A stretch of DNA of 64,000 nucleotides from Limnohabitans sp. JirII-31 (GCF_002778315.1 NZ_NESA01000002.1:62001-126000); one strand, 5' to 3'. Counted from the first letter of the stretch, positions 30,001 through 40,996 are shown. Notes: generated by a model not told the origin, from the sequence alone. Made by a program: numbers and translations.

Positions 30001-33000
30001 TGTGGCCAGTGATGGTGTCATCGCCCGTACCGGCCTTGACGGTGACACGCTGGGTGCTGTTGTAGCTGGACAGGTCTATCGTGTCATTGAGGTAAGTGCC
30101 TTGCACCACGATGTCGTCGGTGTTGACGGCATCGGTGAAGGTTTGAACAGACTTCCACAACTGTCTGGCGCTGTTACTCACATACTGCACCTCACCGTTG
30201 CTGTCTTTGTAAAGCAGGTGGTAGACCAAAGACTCCACACCGTCAGGCCAGTCGCTGGCTGCGGCGGGAACGGTGTAGGTGTAACCAGACACGATAGAGC
30301 CCGACTTGAGCAAGGGAACTGTGTGTGTGGCCGATAAGTAGCCAAGGGAATACTGCGAGGCTTCAGCCGCCGTGGTGACGCTGCTTGGCAAGAAAATAGA
30401 AACAGCCAAGGTGTCGCGCTCGCCGTCTCCGCCTGTGATGCTTGAGCCTGACAAAGATGTGGGCGCTGTGGTGACGCCTGAAAACCACGGAACCAATAAA
30501 TCGTTACCGCTGGTGCCTGTCGAGCCCACGATGGGGTCGTTGTACAGCCAGTAATCGGCGGTAGGGGTCACGCTATGGAGCGTCAAGTCGGCGGCGACAG
30601 AGCCGCTGGCACTGGTGATGGTGCTGCCGTTGGCGGTGCTCAGGCCAACGATGTGGAACTGCCCCCCCAGGTTGTCGGTGTCTGCGGCAGCATAGGTGTA
30701 GGCAAAGCTCAGCACGGTGGCTCCACCGCTGCCCGTGGAGGTTTGGCAGGTGGCGTACACCGTGTGGTTGGTGCCGCTTGCGTCGGTGAGGGTGAGTTGG
30801 AGTTGGGGTGTGCCAGACACCACCACGGCTTGATCGAAACCAACGTTGATGTAGATCGTGTCGTCGGGGGTGAAGAATGAGGTTTGGGTGCTGTCCAAAG
30901 AAACAAAGTTCACCACGGGGGCAGTGCCAGCACTCGAAGTTACCAACACGTTCATGAAGGAAGCGATGTTGGTGTAGCCGTTGCTGCCTAGTACGCTGCT
31001 GCCACTGCTATCTGTCACTATCGCACCGTTGTCAACCAAAGGTGTCGCCATGACTTGAATGCCATCGCTGTCGCTAAGCCCCGCTTCAACGACATAAGTA
31101 AAAGTAAGCTGCTTGCTCCCGCTGCCCCCTGTGTAGGTGGCGTATTGGGTTGTGTCACCAATTCTGAGTTGGCATTGTGGAGTGCCGTTGGTGGTATCCA
31201 CATAGACGGCTTCATCGGTTGTGAGGGTGATGGTGATGGTGTCGCCCGTTGTGTAAGTTCCTGCAACGGCACCGACACCCGTGAGGTCCGCGTGCGAAAC
31301 GACGTTCACTGTCCGCTGTGCCGAGACCAACGCGCTGCCACTGCTGTCATCGAGCTCAAACTGAATTGTTTTTGTACCTGCTGCGCTAGACCAGTCTTGG
31401 GTGACGCTGGCGTCGCTGGTGTTCCTGACGCTCAAGTAGATTTTGGAGGCCAGTGCTTGTGTGATGGCAGGCGTGGCTGTGTCGTAGAGATGAATCCAGA
31501 GCGCGTCGCCATGCAGGCCCTTGTAGGTGCTGTCGACGGCACCTACAACAATGTCTGCGTCGGTGTTGCTGGCCGTGTGTGGCGTGACGTTGAAGCCTGT
31601 ATTGCCGTCGTAAGTGGCGTCGCTGTAGTAGTGAATATAGCCACTGCTATCAACAGAGAACATGCCAGATGCATTGCTCACACCCATGAACAGTTGCGTG
31701 GTGCCACCGCTGGTGATGCTCACCTTGAGCGTGTCGCCGCCAAAGTTGGCAGTGTCTATATCGGTCAAGCTGAGCTGCTCTAGCCCAGCGACAGCGTTGA
31801 CCACACCTAAGTCTGAGGCACTGCCGTTGTGGGCGATGTAGCGCCCTGTGTTGTTGAGGTCTTCGTCGATGATGCGGGTGCTTGCTGCGATGGTTAGCAC
31901 TGGCGCATCGTTGGTGCCGGTGATGGTGACCGTCAAGACTTGTGTGGTGCCGTCTGCTGCGGTCACGGTGGTCGTGTCGGTGTAGGTGGTGCCAGCCACA
32001 AACTCGTTGTGTGCTGAGTTCATGGTGTAGGTCCACACCCCACCGCTGGTGATGCTGAAGCTGCCGTAGCTGCCCGCGACTCCCGTCTGCGCGGTGAACA
32101 GGCTGGCTGTGCCGTCGACATCGGTGCTGGTCAGGGTTCCGCTGGTGCTCAGTGCTGCGTTTGTTTCTGTCAAGCTGGCAGTTTTGGTGCCGCTGATGAC
32201 TGCCGCATCGTTGGTGCCGGTGATGGTGACCGCCAAGACCTGTGTGGTGCCGTCTGCTGCGGCCACGGTGGCCGTGTCGGTGTAGGTTGTTCCGGCCACA
32301 AACTCGTTGTGGGCTGAGTTCATGGTGTATTTCCACACCCCACCGCTGGTGATGCTGAAGCTGCCGTAGCCGTTGCTGCCCTTGACGCCAGACTGTGCGG
32401 TGAACAGGTTGGCTGTGCCGTCGACATCGGTGCTGGTGAGGGTTCCACTGATGGTTTGGAAAGCATTGCTCTCCGTCAAGCTGGCTGTGCTGGTGCCACT
32501 GATCACCGCTGCATCGTTGGCCCCGTTGAGGGTGATGGTCAAGGCAGATAAAGCTGTTTGGCCGTCACCGCCTGTGACTTGATAGCTGAAGACATCGCGC
32601 AGGCTTTGCCCAACGGCCAAGGCTTGTACAGCGGCAGAGCTGTCGTTGGGGGTGTAGGTGTAGCTGCCATCTGCGCTGATGGTGAGGCTGCCATAGAGGC
32701 CTTGCAAGGTGAGGGTGCTGGCAGCGTCGACGGTGGTCAAGGTGGTGCTAGTTGCTGCCTTGGCTCCGCTGACGACCAGGCTGGTGCCGACATCGTTGCT
32801 GAGAACTGACCCAGTGGCAAGCACCGCTGCGGTGGCGTTGTTGATGCCGCCCGCCTCGGTGGCAGACGCGCTGTCAGCCACAGGCTGGGGGGCGCTGGCG
32901 GCCAGCACTTGCAGGGTGAGTGTGCTGCTGGCTGACAGGCCTCCTGCATCGGTGGCTTGGATAAGCACGGACAGAACGGCTGCGTCTGTGGCGCTGGGTG

Positions 33001-36000
33001 TGCCGGTCAGTGCGCCTGTGCTGCTATTGATGCTGAGCCAACTGGGCAGGCTGGAGCCGTCGGCCAACTTGGCGCTGTAGGTGAGGCTGGCGTTGTCGAC
33101 ATCGGCAAAGGTGTTGCTTGGCAGGCTCCAGCTCAGGGCTTGGCCGCTGACCGCGTTGGCGGTGGTGAGTTCGTATTGCACCGTGGGGGCGTCGTTCACG
33201 GCGTTGACGGTGATGAGCACAGTTTTCGTGCTGGTGGCCGTGCTGCCGCCGGACTCGGTGCTGGTGACGCTGGCGGTCAGGCTGATGCTGCCGTTGTAGT
33301 TGCTCGGTGGTGTGAGGGTGAGGCCCTCTAAGCTTGCCACGGGTACCAGTGCGCTGCCGTTGGTCACGGTGAAGGTGGCGCTGCCGCTTTTGAGCACGGC
33401 CCCGGTGGGGATGCCGCTGAGGGTGATAGACGAGAGCGTTTCTGAGCCGTCGGTGTCAGTCAAGGCGGCGCTCAAGTTCAAGGCGATGGCAGAGTCTTCG
33501 TTGCCAGTGGCGGCGCTGGCAGTGAGGGTGGGTGTGCTGGCCGCAGCGTCTACAAGGCTGGTGTTGGAGGCGGTGATGCTGCCTAGCGTCAAGCTGGCGT
33601 CGGTGCCTGTGGCGTTGCGCAAGGTGCTGCCGTTGAGGCTTAAGGGGGTGTAGGCGCTACTGCTGCTGGTTTTGACACTCACACCATCGCTGTCGCTGTC
33701 ACCGGCTTGCACGGTGTAGCTGAAGCTGAGGGTTTTGCCGTCGACAGAGATACCGCTATAGCGCGCCAAACGGGTGGTACCTCCAACGTCGAGTGCCAGG
33801 GTGGCGCTTTTGCCGCTAACCGTCAATGCTTGGTCAAAGGTGACCGTGGCGGTGAGTGTGTCGCCCGCACGGTAGCTGCTACTTTCGCCACTGGGTGTGC
33901 CGCTGAGGGCCATGCTGCCAATAGCAGGGGCTGTGCCGCCTGCCAACAGAAAAGTTTTCGTGGCTTCGGTGATGTTGCCTGCAAGGTCGGTGCTGGTGGC
34001 TGTGAGGGTGGCGGTGCCACCATCTAAGTTGGTCAAGTCTGCGCTGCTGAGCGAGATTTTGTCGAGCCCGCTGCCTTGCGCGCTGGCAATGGTTTTGGTC
34101 ACAGATTGGCCTGTGTCGGTGATGATGGTCACGCTGACGCTCGCACCCTTTTCTGCCACCAGAGCCATATCGATGGTTTTGGTGCTGCTGCTGTCAACCA
34201 CTTTGCGCTCCAAGGCACTGACGATGTCATCTCCTGCCACCTTGCCCAGCGTGAGGCTGGTGCTGGTGTCGAGCACGATGGCACGACTGGCACTGGCTTG
34301 AACTGTGCTGCCGTCTTGGGTGTGATTGACAGCCAAGTTGACGATGTAGCCACCTGCCGTGCTCAGGCTATTGGCTGGCAGGGTGTAGCTCCAGGTGTGG
34401 TCGCTGTTGAGAGCGATGCCGCTAACTATGAGTGTGTTGCCCCCCGCTACAGGCTTGAGCGTCAACGTCAAGTCACTGGCCGACAAGGTGCTGAGCAGGG
34501 CACTGTCGCCCGTCAAGCTGCCTGTGATGGCCATGCTGTTGCTGGCTTCTGTGGCGTTGATCAGGTTGTTGCCACTGATGGTGTCGATGCTGGCTTTGAC
34601 TGCACCGACCGTGAAGTTCCACACGCTGCCTAGGCTGCTGGCCAGGGCCGTCATGGTGTTGCCAGCGCTGTCTTTGAAGGCGGTGGATGTCACCTCCACG
34701 GTGTAGTCACCTGTGCCGAGTGTGCTGGGTAGTGTGAGTGTGGCGGTGGTGCCTGTGGCGTCGATGGTGACCCGTGAGGTGTCCGATGCGCTCAGCGTGG
34801 CGACGGTGGCATCGCCTTTTTTCACGACGATATTGCCTGTGCCACGTTGCACGGCTTCGCTGAAACTCAAGGTCAGGGTTTGTGTGCCGCCGACGGTGCT
34901 GCCGTCGCTGGGAATTTCGGACACCACGTTGGGTGCTGTGGTGTCGACCACCACCGGCAGGCTGCTGGCCATGGGCAGTAGTGTGGTTTTCAAGGCGTTG
35001 CCTGCAATGTCGGTGATGCTGCTGGAGCCACTGATGCTGCTGACACTCACACCCTCAGCGGCGTTGTCGGTGCTGCCAATGGTGTACGTAAACACCAAGT
35101 TGCTTGTGCTGCTGAGCGTGCTGCTGTAGCTGGCGGTGACGGTCTGTGTGCCCACGAGCAAGCTGAGCGAGGGGGTTCCATCGACTAAGACAGATTCGCT
35201 CGCGCTGAGGGTGACGCGCACCACATCGCCTGTCGTCAGCGCGCCGGTTTTGATTGCGCCTGTGGTGCTGTCGTAGCCTTGAATTTGCAGGGTTGACAGA
35301 GTGGGGGCCGTGTTGTCTAAGGTGATCGACACATCGTTGGCGAAGAAGCTGTAGTCGCCGTTTGCACTGGTGATGCTGATCCCTGGTGTGTCGCTACCGC
35401 TTTGGGTGAACGTGGCGGTGTACTTGGTGGGGTCGCTGCTGTCTTGGGTCAGACTGCTCACACTGCCGCCGGTGACACTGAGTTGTGCGCTCAAGGCGGT
35501 GAGCACGTCTTCGGACGGTTCGGCATCGAATGTGAAGGTGACGGTGGTGGTTTTGCCGCTCCCAATGAGGTTGGCCTTTGTGGTGATGAAGACAGTGGTT
35601 TGGCTGTCTTCTTTGGCGGTGGCAGCTGCATCCTTGGCCACACTGGTCAAGGCGTCGATCAAGGTGGTGTCGCTGCTGTAGAGGGTTTGTACTTCGGCCA
35701 CCCCTTGTGACAACAAGCTGAGTGTCTCCACGTCGGCGCTGCTGAATTGGGCATCCACACCACCGCTGATGGTGATGGCGTTCTCTAGCTTTGACAGCGT
35801 GGCGTCCATGGGGTTTTCGGCACCCGAGCGGTCGTTGACGGCGTCCATGCCTGAGAACAGAGCCAAGGCCTTGCCATAGTCGTCGCTGGTTTCGCCGCCC
35901 ACCACATCAGGGGCCGAGCCACCCACGATGTCTTTGACACCAAACAGGGTGCCAATGGCCGTATTGGTACTCGCGATAGTGCTGGTGTCTACAGCAGCGA

Positions 36001-37864
36001 GCGTGTCACTGCCATTGAGGATTTTGCGTGTGGCCAACTCAGTCAGCGGGGTGATTTGGGCCGTTTGTTCGTCCGCAGTGCCCAAGACCAGGGTTGTACG
36101 CAGCGCACTGCCAAAGTCTTTGCTTTGGCCGGTGGCTTCGTCGGTGTAGCCCACGCCGTCACTGGGGTCTGGGTCGCTCACGCGCAAGACCAAGGCCTGA
36201 CCCTTGTAGCTGGCCGCAATATTGAGCGTGTAATGCCCCGTGCTGTCGGTGGTGGTGGAGGCGATCACAGTGCCGGCGCTATTCACAGCTTCTACCAAGA
36301 GCCCGGCGGCGGCTGTGCCCGCCGTGCCAGAACCACTGATGGCAATGGTGGGCTCTGCTTGCAAGACCAAGTCGATGGAGGTGCTAGCTGTTGCATGCGC
36401 CTTGTCGGTGGCTGTGACTTTCAGAGACAGTGTCTCAGCTGTAGTGCCAGTTGGCGGTGTGCCACTGAATGTGCGCGTGCTGGCATCAAACGTGAGCCAG
36501 CTGGGCAAGGCACTGCCATCGCTGAGTGTGGCCGTGTAGGTGAGCGTGTCGCTACTGTCTGCGTCTGTAAAGGCAGACGCAGTGAACGAGATGGCTTCGT
36601 TGATAACCCCGGTTTGATCTGAGGTTGCTACGGCAACGGGGCTGTCGTTGGTGCCGGTGATGGTGACGCTAACGGTGCGTACGACGCTGCCGCCTTGACC
36701 GTCTGAGATGGTGATGTTGAATTGTTCGACTTTGGTTTGACCCTCTGCAAGGTACTCCACCGCACTGTCGGCCACCGTGTAAGACCAACTCAACGTCCCG
36801 CCCGTACCTGTGCCGGTGGTGTCGCTGGTTTTGGTAGCGGTCAGGGTGCCCAAGACACTACCGACTGCTGTGGCGCTGATGGTGTGGGTATCGGTCAAAT
36901 CAACATCGCTGAAAGTGATCACACCGCTGTCGGTCAAGGTGCCTGTTGCGGTGTTGGTCAGTTCCGTGACGCCGCCGATGACGTCGGTGACGCTGACGAC
37001 AGGCACATCGTTGGTGCCGGTGATGGTGAAGGTGGCTGTTTGTGCCACGCTGCCGCCTTGGCCGTCGCTGATGGTGTAGCTGACGACGATGGTTTGTTTT
37101 TCTCCAGTGGCCAAGCTGTCAAAAGCGCTGCTGGTGGGGTCGAGGCTGAGTGTGTTGTCACTCAGGCTCAGGCCGTTGGGTAATGTGGATGAGGCTGATC
37201 CATTCCCGACTTTGTAAGTGATGTTTGACACGCTGAGCGTGTCGTTGTTGGCATCGGATGCACCACTGAGCAGGTCGATGGTGGTGCTTGTGTCGCCTTC
37301 ATTGGCACTGGCTGTGAGTGCTGCACTCACGACGGGAGCTTGATTGGTGGGGGTGCTGGAAGACGATCCGCCAGCCGCGCTGGCTACGCCCACAACACCT
37401 GCTGCTGCCAGTACACCGCTAGGTACCGTTGTGCTGACCACTGCTGCCAAGGCACTTGTTTCTGTGGCTGCCGCTGCTGTGGTGGCGGCTTGAGCGCCAG
37501 GCAGTGCTGAGGCTTCTGTGGCAGTACCTAAAGCAGTTTCTGCGGCTGCAAGTTGCCAAGTTGGGTTCAGGCTTACTTCGGACACTAACTCTTGGTTTGG
37601 GTTTTCAGCCGGCAGGCTGGTGTCGCTGTTGACCATGCTGTCGGAGTCTGGCGTGTCATCAGCAGTGGGGCGCGCTGCTTTTTTAGCCAAGCGCTTCGGG
37701 GCGGTAGCGATGGCAGGTGTGTTGAGCAAAAGGGCTGCGGGGTTTTGGGTAGAGATATCTGGATGCAGAGCTGCTTGCGTAGGCGTACTGTCTTGAGCTA
37801 CCGATGGATTGTTGGCAGTTGTTGCGACGGGCTTGCTGGTTTTGGGCAGATCTTTGGGTTGCAC
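27089..37864 (-). CDS. Giant RTX/VCBS-type surface protein (putative type I-secreted adhesin)
   Basis: The product has 3591 residues. GTG (37862-37864) follows CTGGAGAACCAC on the minus strand. The order is: a Lys/Ala-rich, then Ala/Thr/Ser-rich N terminus (~1-190, no Sec signal peptide seen); cadherin-like/Ig-like units with [16 protein letters not shown] linkers; a region with [20 protein letters not shown]; Big-type domains with [16 protein letters not shown] starts; a pair of 100-residue VCBS repeats (~1780-1990); and two ~640-residue C-terminal modules (~2313-2952, 2953-3591). Each module starts [20 protein letters not shown] and holds Ca-binding GGxGxD-type nonapeptides ([17 protein letters not shown]). 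This composition is typical of type I-secreted adhesins used for attachment and biofilm. No HlyB/HlyD/TolC-like transporter or LapD/LapG gene is nearby. The N terminus lacks a clear LapG site. Confidence 0.88.
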   Translation of the reverse strand: MQPKDLPKTSKPVATTANNPSVAQDSTPTQAALHPDISTQNPAALLLNTPAIATAPKRLAKKAARPTADDTPDSDSMVNSDTSLPAENPNQELVSEVSLNPTWQLAAAETALGTATEASALPGAQAATTAAAATETSALAAVVSTTVPSGVLAAAGVVGVASAAGGSSSSTPTNQAPVVSAALTASANEGDTSTTIDLLSGASDANNDTLSVSNITYKVGNGSASSTLPNGLSLSDNTLSLDPTSSAFDSLATGEKQTIVVSYTISDGQGGSVAQTATFTITGTNDVPVVSVTDVIGGVTELTNTATGTLTDSGVITFSDVDLTDTHTISATAVGSVLGTLTATKTSDTTGTGTGGTLSWSYTVADSAVEYLAEGQTKVEQFNITISDGQGGSVVRTVSVTITGTNDSPVAVATSDQTGVINEAISFTASAFTDADSSDTLTYTATLSDGSALPSWLTFDASTRTFSGTPPTGTTAETLSLKVTATDKAHATASTSIDLVLQAEPTIAISGSGTAGTAAAGLLVEAVNSAGTVIASTTTDSTGHYTLNIAASYKGQALVLRVSDPDPSDGVGYTDEATGQSKDFGSALRTTLVLGTADEQTAQITPLTELATRKILNGSDTLAAVDTSTIASTNTAIGTLFGVKDIVGGSAPDVVGGETSDDYGKALALFSGMDAVNDRSGAENPMDATLSKLENAITISGGVDAQFSSADVETLSLLSQGVAEVQTLYSSDTTLIDALTSVAKDAAATAKEDSQTTVFITTKANLIGSGKTTTVTFTFDAEPSEDVLTALSAQLSVTGGSVSSLTQDSSDPTKYTATFTQSGSDTPGISITSANGDYSFFANDVSITLDNTAPTLSTLQIQGYDSTTGAIKTGALTTGDVVRVTLSASESVLVDGTPSLSLLVGTQTVTASYSSTLSSTSNLVFTYTIGSTDNAAEGVSVSSISGSSSITDIAGNALKTTLLPMASSLPVVVDTTAPNVVSEIPSDGSTVGGTQTLTLSFSEAVQRGTGNIVVKKGDATVATLSASDTSRVTIDATGTTATLTLPSTLGTGDYTVEVTSTAFKDSAGNTMTALASSLGSVWNFTVGAVKASIDTISGNNLINATEASNSMAITGSLTGDSALLSTLSASDLTLTLKPVAGGNTLIVSGIALNSDHTWSYTLPANSLSTAGGYIVNLAVNHTQDGSTVQASASRAIVLDTSTSLTLGKVAGDDIVSALERKVVDSSSTKTIDMALVAEKGASVSVTIITDTGQSVTKTIASAQGSGLDKISLSSADLTNLDGGTATLTATSTDLAGNITEATKTFLLAGGTAPAIGSMALSGTPSGESSSYRAGDTLTATVTFDQALTVSGKSATLALDVGGTTRLARYSGISVDGKTLSFSYTVQAGDSDSDGVSVKTSSSSAYTPLSLNGSTLRNATGTDASLTLGSITASNTSLVDAAASTPTLTASAATGNEDSAIALNLSAALTDTDGSETLSSITLSGIPTGAVLKSGSATFTVTNGSALVPVASLEGLTLTPPSNYNGSISLTASVTSTESGGSTATSTKTVLITVNAVNDAPTVQYELTTANAVSGQALSWSLPSNTFADVDNASLTYSAKLADGSSLPSWLSINSSTGALTGTPSATDAAVLSVLIQATDAGGLSASSTLTLQVLAASAPQPVADSASATEAGGINNATAAVLATGSVLSNDVGTSLVVSGAKAATSTTLTTVDAASTLTLQGLYGSLTISADGSYTYTPNDSSAAVQALAVGQSLRDVFSYQVTGGDGQTALSALTITLNGANDAAVISGTSTASLTESNAFQTISGTLTSTDVDGTANLFTAQSGVKGSNGYGSFSITSGGVWKYTMNSAHNEFVAGTTYTDTATVAAADGTTQVLAVTITGTNDAAVISGTKTASLTETNAALSTSGTLTSTDVDGTASLFTAQTGVAGSYGSFSITSGGVWTYTMNSAHNEFVAGTTYTDTTTVTAADGTTQVLTVTITGTNDAPVLTIAASTRIIDEDLNNTGRYIAHNGSASDLGVVNAVAGLEQLSLTDIDTANFGGDTLKVSITSGGTTQLFMGVSNASGMFSVDSSGYIHYYSDATYDGNTGFNVTPHTASNTDADIVVGAVDSTYKGLHGDALWIHLYDTATPAITQALASKIYLSVRNTSDASVTQDWSSAAGTKTIQFELDDSSGSALVSAQRTVNVVSHADLTGVGAVAGTYTTGDTITITLTTDEAVYVDTTNGTPQCQLRIGDTTQYATYTGGSGSKQLTFTYVVEAGLSDSDGIQVMATPLVDNGAIVTDSSGSSVLGSNGYTNIASFMNVLVTSSAGTAPVVNFVSLDSTQTSFFTPDDTIYINVGFDQAVVVSGTPQLQLTLTDASGTNHTVYATCQTSTGSGGATVLSFAYTYAAADTDNLGGQFHIVGLSTANGSTITSASGSVAADLTLHSVTPTADYWLYNDPIVGSTGTSGNDLLVPWFSGVTTAPTSLSGSSITGGDGERDTLAVSIFLPSSVTTAAEASQYSLGYLSATHTVPLLKSGSIVSGYTYTVPAAASDWPDGVESLVYHLLYKDSNGEVQYVSNSARQLWKSVQTFTDAVNTDDIVVQGTYLNDTIDLSSYNSTQRVTVKAGTGDDTITGHSGIDIVVGQGGNDTISTGAGNDKILMGSGTDTIDGGTGTDTLVVQLHGAQARAANASATNQSFDLQSANGSWVNGVFVANASGYTSDYTFSFSEVTGKVSVVADSASGLSGTSSVTGIEALEMRFTNNNERANALVNIGTTDADTLTADGVVWARAGNDTINVVGDSVVFAGDGNDTVVLASADLFDSTDISYFVGGSGIDTLKLSDSAAPTTPSGNWGINTQQFEIWDITDAGSNTLKFSAQHVLGQGNTSTDIWGSLAGYSGMQQFMVKGDSVDTVAFTDTGWVDSNATTTVDGTVFKVWTNSTSGVQLLTQSGMSVTGAATQSIAIGTPVVSFVGLPLGYTTFFTPDDTIYINVGFDQAVVVSGTPQLEFTLTDANGTNHTVYATCQTTTGSSGSTVLSFAYTYAAADTDNLGGQYHIVGLSTASGSTITSANGSVAADLTLHSVSATADFWLYAPTNGSSTGTDGNDLLAPWTYSDTAAPKSLAGQSISGGTDTGSNQRDTLAISILLPDSVTTAADAAQYSLGYASSGSGASVTRYVSLLKDGSIVSGYTYTVPSTTSDWPDGIESLVYHLTYKDSNSEVQFADHSAVQLWKSVETFTDAVNTNDIVVQGSYLNDTIDLSSYTSDQRVTVKAGFGNDIITGHSGTDIVLGQGGNDTISTGAGNDKILIGSGTDTIDGGTGTDTLAVQLHGAESRAFNASATNQSFDLQSANGSWVNGAFVTDASGYTSDYTFSFSEATGKVSVVADSGSGLSGTSSVTGVEQLEVRFTNNNERDSALLTIGSTDADTLTANGVVWARAGNDTINVVGDSVVFAGDGNDTVILASTDLFDFTNISYFAGGSGIDTLKLSDSAVPTTPGGNWGINTQQFEIFDMTGAGSNTFTLSTSFLRNQDNTDKDIWGSLAGYSGMQQFMAKGDAVDTVSFLNTGWEKASTTTTVDSVVFDIWTNSNSSVQLLLQSGIQTTTVI
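27092..29006 (-). repeat. Distal copy (B) of a ~1.9 kb tandem duplication in the giant adhesin gene
   Basis: This stretch aligns with 29007-30925 at an offset of 1,941 nt over most of its length (27271 with 29212, 27871 with 29812) and 1,911 nt at the far end (28671 with 30582), so the difference is an in-frame indel. Identity is high at DNA level, with runs that differ only at third codon positions. Confidence 0.9.
29007..30925 (-). repeat. Proximal copy (A) of the ~1.9 kb tandem duplication in the giant adhesin gene
   Basis: Same module as 27092-29006: a Big-like front part, a [12 protein letters not shown] segment, two RTX blocks and a [14 protein letters not shown] segment. The copies differ by small in-frame indels (for example in the stretch after SLGY). 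Confidence 0.9.
31900..32520 (-). repeat. Two tandem VCBS repeats (300-306 nt units)
   Basis: The units align at an exact 300-nt offset at their 3' parts (31909 with 32209; 31980 with 32280). They encode [36 protein letters not shown] and [10 protein letters not shown], the VCBS signature. One unit carries a 2-residue insertion. Confidence 0.9.
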
Positions 37865-37947
37865 GTGGTTCTCCAGTGTTTGCTGTGATTAAAGTAATTC
37901 ATAAATACTAATTAAAATGCTAGCGTGTAAATTAAGGTGTCTATAAA

Positions 37948-37976
37948 AAAGTATTCACCCAAACGGGTGATGGCAA
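37948..37976 (-). promoter_or_regulatory. Candidate adhesin promoter with palindromic operator in the spacer
   Basis: On the minus strand: -35 TTGCCA (37971-37976), 17-bp spacer, -10-like TACTTT (37948-37953). The spacer is almost entirely the inverted repeat TCACCCAAACGGGTGA (37955-37970, 6-bp arms). A protein bound there would compete directly with RNA polymerase. The hexamers and palindrome are seen; the function is inferred. The 140-nt intergenic region is markedly AT-rich. Confidence 0.5.
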
Positions 37977-37985
37977 CCAAAGCGC

Positions 37986-37998
37986 GTTCTGCTAGAAC
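37986..37998 (+). promoter_or_regulatory. Inverted repeat GTTCTGCTAGAAC overlapping the -10 of the LuxR-hydrolase gene
   Basis: The arms are GTTCT/AGAAC with a 3-nt centre. The right arm forms most of the -10-like TAGAAC (37993-37998), which ends 6 nt before ATG 38005. The site suits autoregulation. No Shine-Dalgarno is present, so this is also a leaderless candidate. Confidence 0.45.
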
Positions 37999-38004
37999 AT
38001 TTCT

Positions 38005-39771
38005 ATGCCTTATTCCCCATCTACGCAGTCCGGGTTGTCACACCCGACCAGCAGTCAAGAGTCTGTGACGCAGCTTTCCCACTTGATTGGATTGATTTAC
38101 GACATTGCCGCAGATGAGGATGTGTGGCCCCAGTTGCTCCAAGCCTTGACCGACTATGTGGTGCAAACACCTTCTGGTCACACAATGGTCTTGGTCGAGG
38201 CCCTAGCGCCGCACTTTGCGCGGGCGCATCAAATGCAACAGGATTTGAAACAAACCGAGGCAGATTCGGATGCTCTCGACCAGGTGATCAACCACTTGCC
38301 ATTGGGCGTGGCGCTGGTCGATTCGCAAGGTACGGTGGTGCACATGAACCGGGCTTTGTTGTCGATGCTCAGGGGCAATGTGTTCATGCGCTTACAGGCT
38401 GGAAGACTGGTGCTTCAACCTGTGGACGCGCTGCAGCAGGTCTTGAGGCCTGTGTTTTTAGATGGGCAAACGGGTGTGCCCGTGCGTTTGGGCAAGGTGG
38501 CAGACCCGCGTTCAGTTCTTGTATGGGTGACACGACTTGCGAAAGGACGCAGCCAAGTGGGAGAGGGGCTGGCGATGGTGATGGTGGCCAGTCGGCAGCA
38601 GCGCGCTTTGACGGAAGAGGGCTTGCGCAGCTTGTTTGATTTGACCCAAGTCGAGGCACGTCTGGTGCAGCATTTGTCGATGGGAAGCAGTGTGGAAGAG
38701 GCCAGTACGGCCCAGGGTATTTCTGTCAACACGGCGAAAACCCAGCTCAAACGCGTGTTTTCTAAGATGGGCGTCAAGCGCCAATCGGAGTTGATTCAAG
38801 CGGTGTACAGCTCGCCTCTGTGGTTGAGTTCACAAACCAACGATGCCTCTGCGCAAGGATTGGCACCCTTAGGTGTGAGCTACGACAACCCAGCGCACAC
38901 GACCCATCATTTACGTCTGGCTGATGGTCGAACCTTGGCCTTTTTTGACCGTGGTGACCCGCACGGCACGCCCTTGATTTTCATGCATGGCTTGGTTGGT
39001 GGCCGTCATTTGGCCCCGCCCGATGAAGAAGTGTTGCGCGAGCAACAAATACGTCTCATCGTGCCAGACCGCCCGGGCTATGGCGAATCTGATAACTGGC
39101 AGGAACGCTCGATAGCAGATTGGCCTAAAGATGTAGCGCAACTGGCTGACCATCTGGACTTGCAAAGTTTTGCTGTTCTGGGATGTTGGTCAGGAACAAG
39201 CTATGCCTTGGCATGTGCAAAATTCTTGAAATCACGTGTGAGCGCAGTTGTTTTAGTTGGCGCACTTCCACCTTTTGAACAGCTAGCTGACTTGCCCGGG
39301 CACTATGCGCCTATGCGTAGTGGTTTGATAGTGGCACGTTACATGCCAAAAATTTTGCCATTGATGCATAAAACATTCACGAGAGGGGTTCGAAAAAACG
39401 TACATCTCTATTTGACTCGAGCCTTATCGCAAGCCACAGAGTCTGATCGTCAACCTTTTGCAAATCCATGCTTGCGTGCTGATTTCGCAGCAGCCATCTT
39501 GGACAGTACCTCAAATGGAGAAAATTTTTTATCTGAGATGCGACTTGCCGCCAATGATTGGGGGTTCAGTCTTGAAGGAATCGATGGTCCTGTTGCGTTC
39601 TGGCACGGTGACGCAGATCAATTCATTCCTATAGAGGGTGCCAAACGATTGGCCAAGTTTTTCCAACAAGCCCAATTTCACACAGTGCCGGGCGCTGGTC
39701 ATTATTTGATTTATTCCCATTGGAATGCGATTTTAGAAAATTTCCGCCTCATTGCTGCCAGCCACGTGTGA
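38005..39771 (+). CDS. LuxR-type HTH regulator fused to an alpha/beta hydrolase
   Basis: The product has 588 residues. N terminus: helical segment with LIYDIAADEDVWPQLL, common in PAS-LuxR regulators; then a PAS-like domain (INHLPLGVALVDSQGTVVHMNRAL, ~residues 94-190). Middle: LuxR/GerE HTH (LTQVEARLVQHL...GISVNTAKTQLKRVFSKMGVKRQSEL, ~residues 210-270). C terminus (~290-588): alpha/beta hydrolase with HG oxyanion motif, nucleophile elbow GCWSG (S396), acid in HGDADQF (D536/D538) and H566 in GAGHYL, so the triad looks complete. The HTH is internal rather than C-terminal. Part of the hydrolase coding region is AT-rich (39361-39420 has 23 G+C in 60), unlike its surroundings. It is divergent from the giant adhesin, so it may control it; a small-molecule ester or lactone ligand is a guess. 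Confidence 0.85.
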   Translation: MPYSPSTQSGLSHPTSSQESVTQLSHLIGLIYDIAADEDVWPQLLQALTDYVVQTPSGHTMVLVEALAPHFARAHQMQQDLKQTEADSDALDQVINHLPLGVALVDSQGTVVHMNRALLSMLRGNVFMRLQAGRLVLQPVDALQQVLRPVFLDGQTGVPVRLGKVADPRSVLVWVTRLAKGRSQVGEGLAMVMVASRQQRALTEEGLRSLFDLTQVEARLVQHLSMGSSVEEASTAQGISVNTAKTQLKRVFSKMGVKRQSELIQAVYSSPLWLSSQTNDASAQGLAPLGVSYDNPAHTTHHLRLADGRTLAFFDRGDPHGTPLIFMHGLVGGRHLAPPDEEVLREQQIRLIVPDRPGYGESDNWQERSIADWPKDVAQLADHLDLQSFAVLGCWSGTSYALACAKFLKSRVSAVVLVGALPPFEQLADLPGHYAPMRSGLIVARYMPKILPLMHKTFTRGVRKNVHLYLTRALSQATESDRQPFANPCLRADFAAAILDSTSNGENFLSEMRLAANDWGFSLEGIDGPVAFWHGDADQFIPIEGAKRLAKFFQQAQFHTVPGAGHYLIYSHWNAILENFRLIAASHV

Positions 39772-39826
39772 CCTTGTGACTAAACCACGCCCTCACAGCC
39801 AAATCGGCACGGGACAGAAGTTTCAC

Positions 39827-39832
39827 GATAAT
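39827..39832 (+). promoter_or_regulatory. -10-like GATAAT of rodA (leaderless candidate)
   Basis: GATAAT ends 9 nt before ATG 39842. The spacer TGGATCAAT has only a weak GGAT, so a short leader or leaderless start is likely. Confidence 0.45.
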
Positions 39833-39841
39833 TGGATCAAT

Positions 39842-40996
39842 ATGTCCAACACCCTCCAAAACCCCAGCCTGCTGCAACGCCTGACGCCCTTGCTCAAGGG
39901 TTTTGATGGGCCATTGGCATTCGGTGTTTTTTTGTTGGCGTGTGCTGGTTTGTTGATCATGTATTCGTCGGGCTTTGCCAACGGGGCACGGTTTGTGGAT
40001 CACGGTCGCAACATGTTGTTGGCGGGGTTCATCATGTTCATGGTGGCGCAGGTGCCACCTCAGCGTTTGATGGCTTTGGCCGTACCTTTGTACACCGTGG
40101 GCGTGGCTTTGCTGGTGGCGGTGGCTTTGTTTGGCTTGACCAAGAAGGGTGCTCGGCGTTGGTTGAATGTGGGCGTGATCATCCAACCCAGCGAAATCAT
40201 GAAGATAGCCATGCCCTTGATGTTGGCTTGGTGGTTCCAAAAGCGTGAGGGTCAGTTGCGACCGCTTGACTTTTTGGTGGCGGGTGTCTTGTTGATCGTT
40301 CCACTCGCGCTGATCGTGAGGCAACCCGATTTGGGTACTGCCATCTTGGTCTTGTCTGCCGGTTTGGCCGTGATTTTTTTTGCAGGCTTGAGTTGGTATT
40401 TGATCGTGCCGCCCATCCTGCTTGGTTTGGTGGGGGTGGTGCTGATCGTGGTGTTTGAACCCACCTTGTGCGCTGAAGGTTTCCGCTGGCCATTGCTGCA
40501 CGACTACCAGCAGCAACGTATTTGCACCTTGCTCGATCCGAGTCGAGACCCTTTGGGCAAAGGGTTTCACATCATTCAGGGCATGATTGCCATTGGCTCT
40601 GGGGGCTTTTGGGGCAAGGGCTTCATGCAGGGCACGCAGACCCATCTGGATTTCATCCCTGAGCGCACTACAGACTTTGTGTTTGCTGCTTTTGGTGAAG
40701 AGTTTGGGTTGGTGGGAAATTTGTTGCTGATTGGCAGCTTTATCTTTTTGATTTTGCGTGGTTTGGCCATTGCCGTGGAGGGGCCAACCCTGTTCGCTCG
40801 TTTACTGGCGGGCAGTATCACCTTGAGCTTCTTTGTGTATGCCTTTGTGAATATGGGGATGGTGAGTGGCATCTTGCCGGTGGTGGGGGTGCCGTTGCCG
40901 TTCATCAGTTACGGCGGCACAGCCATGGTGACGTTGGGCTTGGGGCTGGGCATTTTGATGTCGGTGGCCAAGGCCAAACAGCTGGTGCAGTCCTGA
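39842..40996 (+). CDS. rodA: Rod-shape peptidoglycan glycosyltransferase RodA (MrdB, SEDS family)
   Basis: The product has 384 residues and about ten TM segments. ATG 39842 gives MSNTLQNPSLLQRLTPLLKGFDGPLAF; earlier in-frame codons overlap the preceding gene. SEDS motifs: GARRWLNVG, QPSEIMKIA, the extracytoplasmic QTHLDFIPERTTDFVFAAFGEEFG and GVPLPFISYGGTAMV. It polymerises lipid II for cell elongation with PBP2. Its usual partners mreBCD-mrdA are not next to it in this window. Confidence 0.96.
   Translation: MSNTLQNPSLLQRLTPLLKGFDGPLAFGVFLLACAGLLIMYSSGFANGARFVDHGRNMLLAGFIMFMVAQVPPQRLMALAVPLYTVGVALLVAVALFGLTKKGARRWLNVGVIIQPSEIMKIAMPLMLAWWFQKREGQLRPLDFLVAGVLLIVPLALIVRQPDLGTAILVLSAGLAVIFFAGLSWYLIVPPILLGLVGVVLIVVFEPTLCAEGFRWPLLHDYQQQRICTLLDPSRDPLGKGFHIIQGMIAIGSGGFWGKGFMQGTQTHLDFIPERTTDFVFAAFGEEFGLVGNLLLIGSFIFLILRGLAIAVEGPTLFARLLAGSITLSFFVYAFVNMGMVSGILPVVGVPLPFISYGGTAMVTLGLGLGILMSVAKAKQLVQS

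Noticed and set aside
27317-37796. Many plus-strand open frames inside the giant adhesin region
   Set aside because: They repeat where the adhesin modules repeat and are Val/Gly or Ser/Val-rich shadows; the single 3591-codon frame explains the region.
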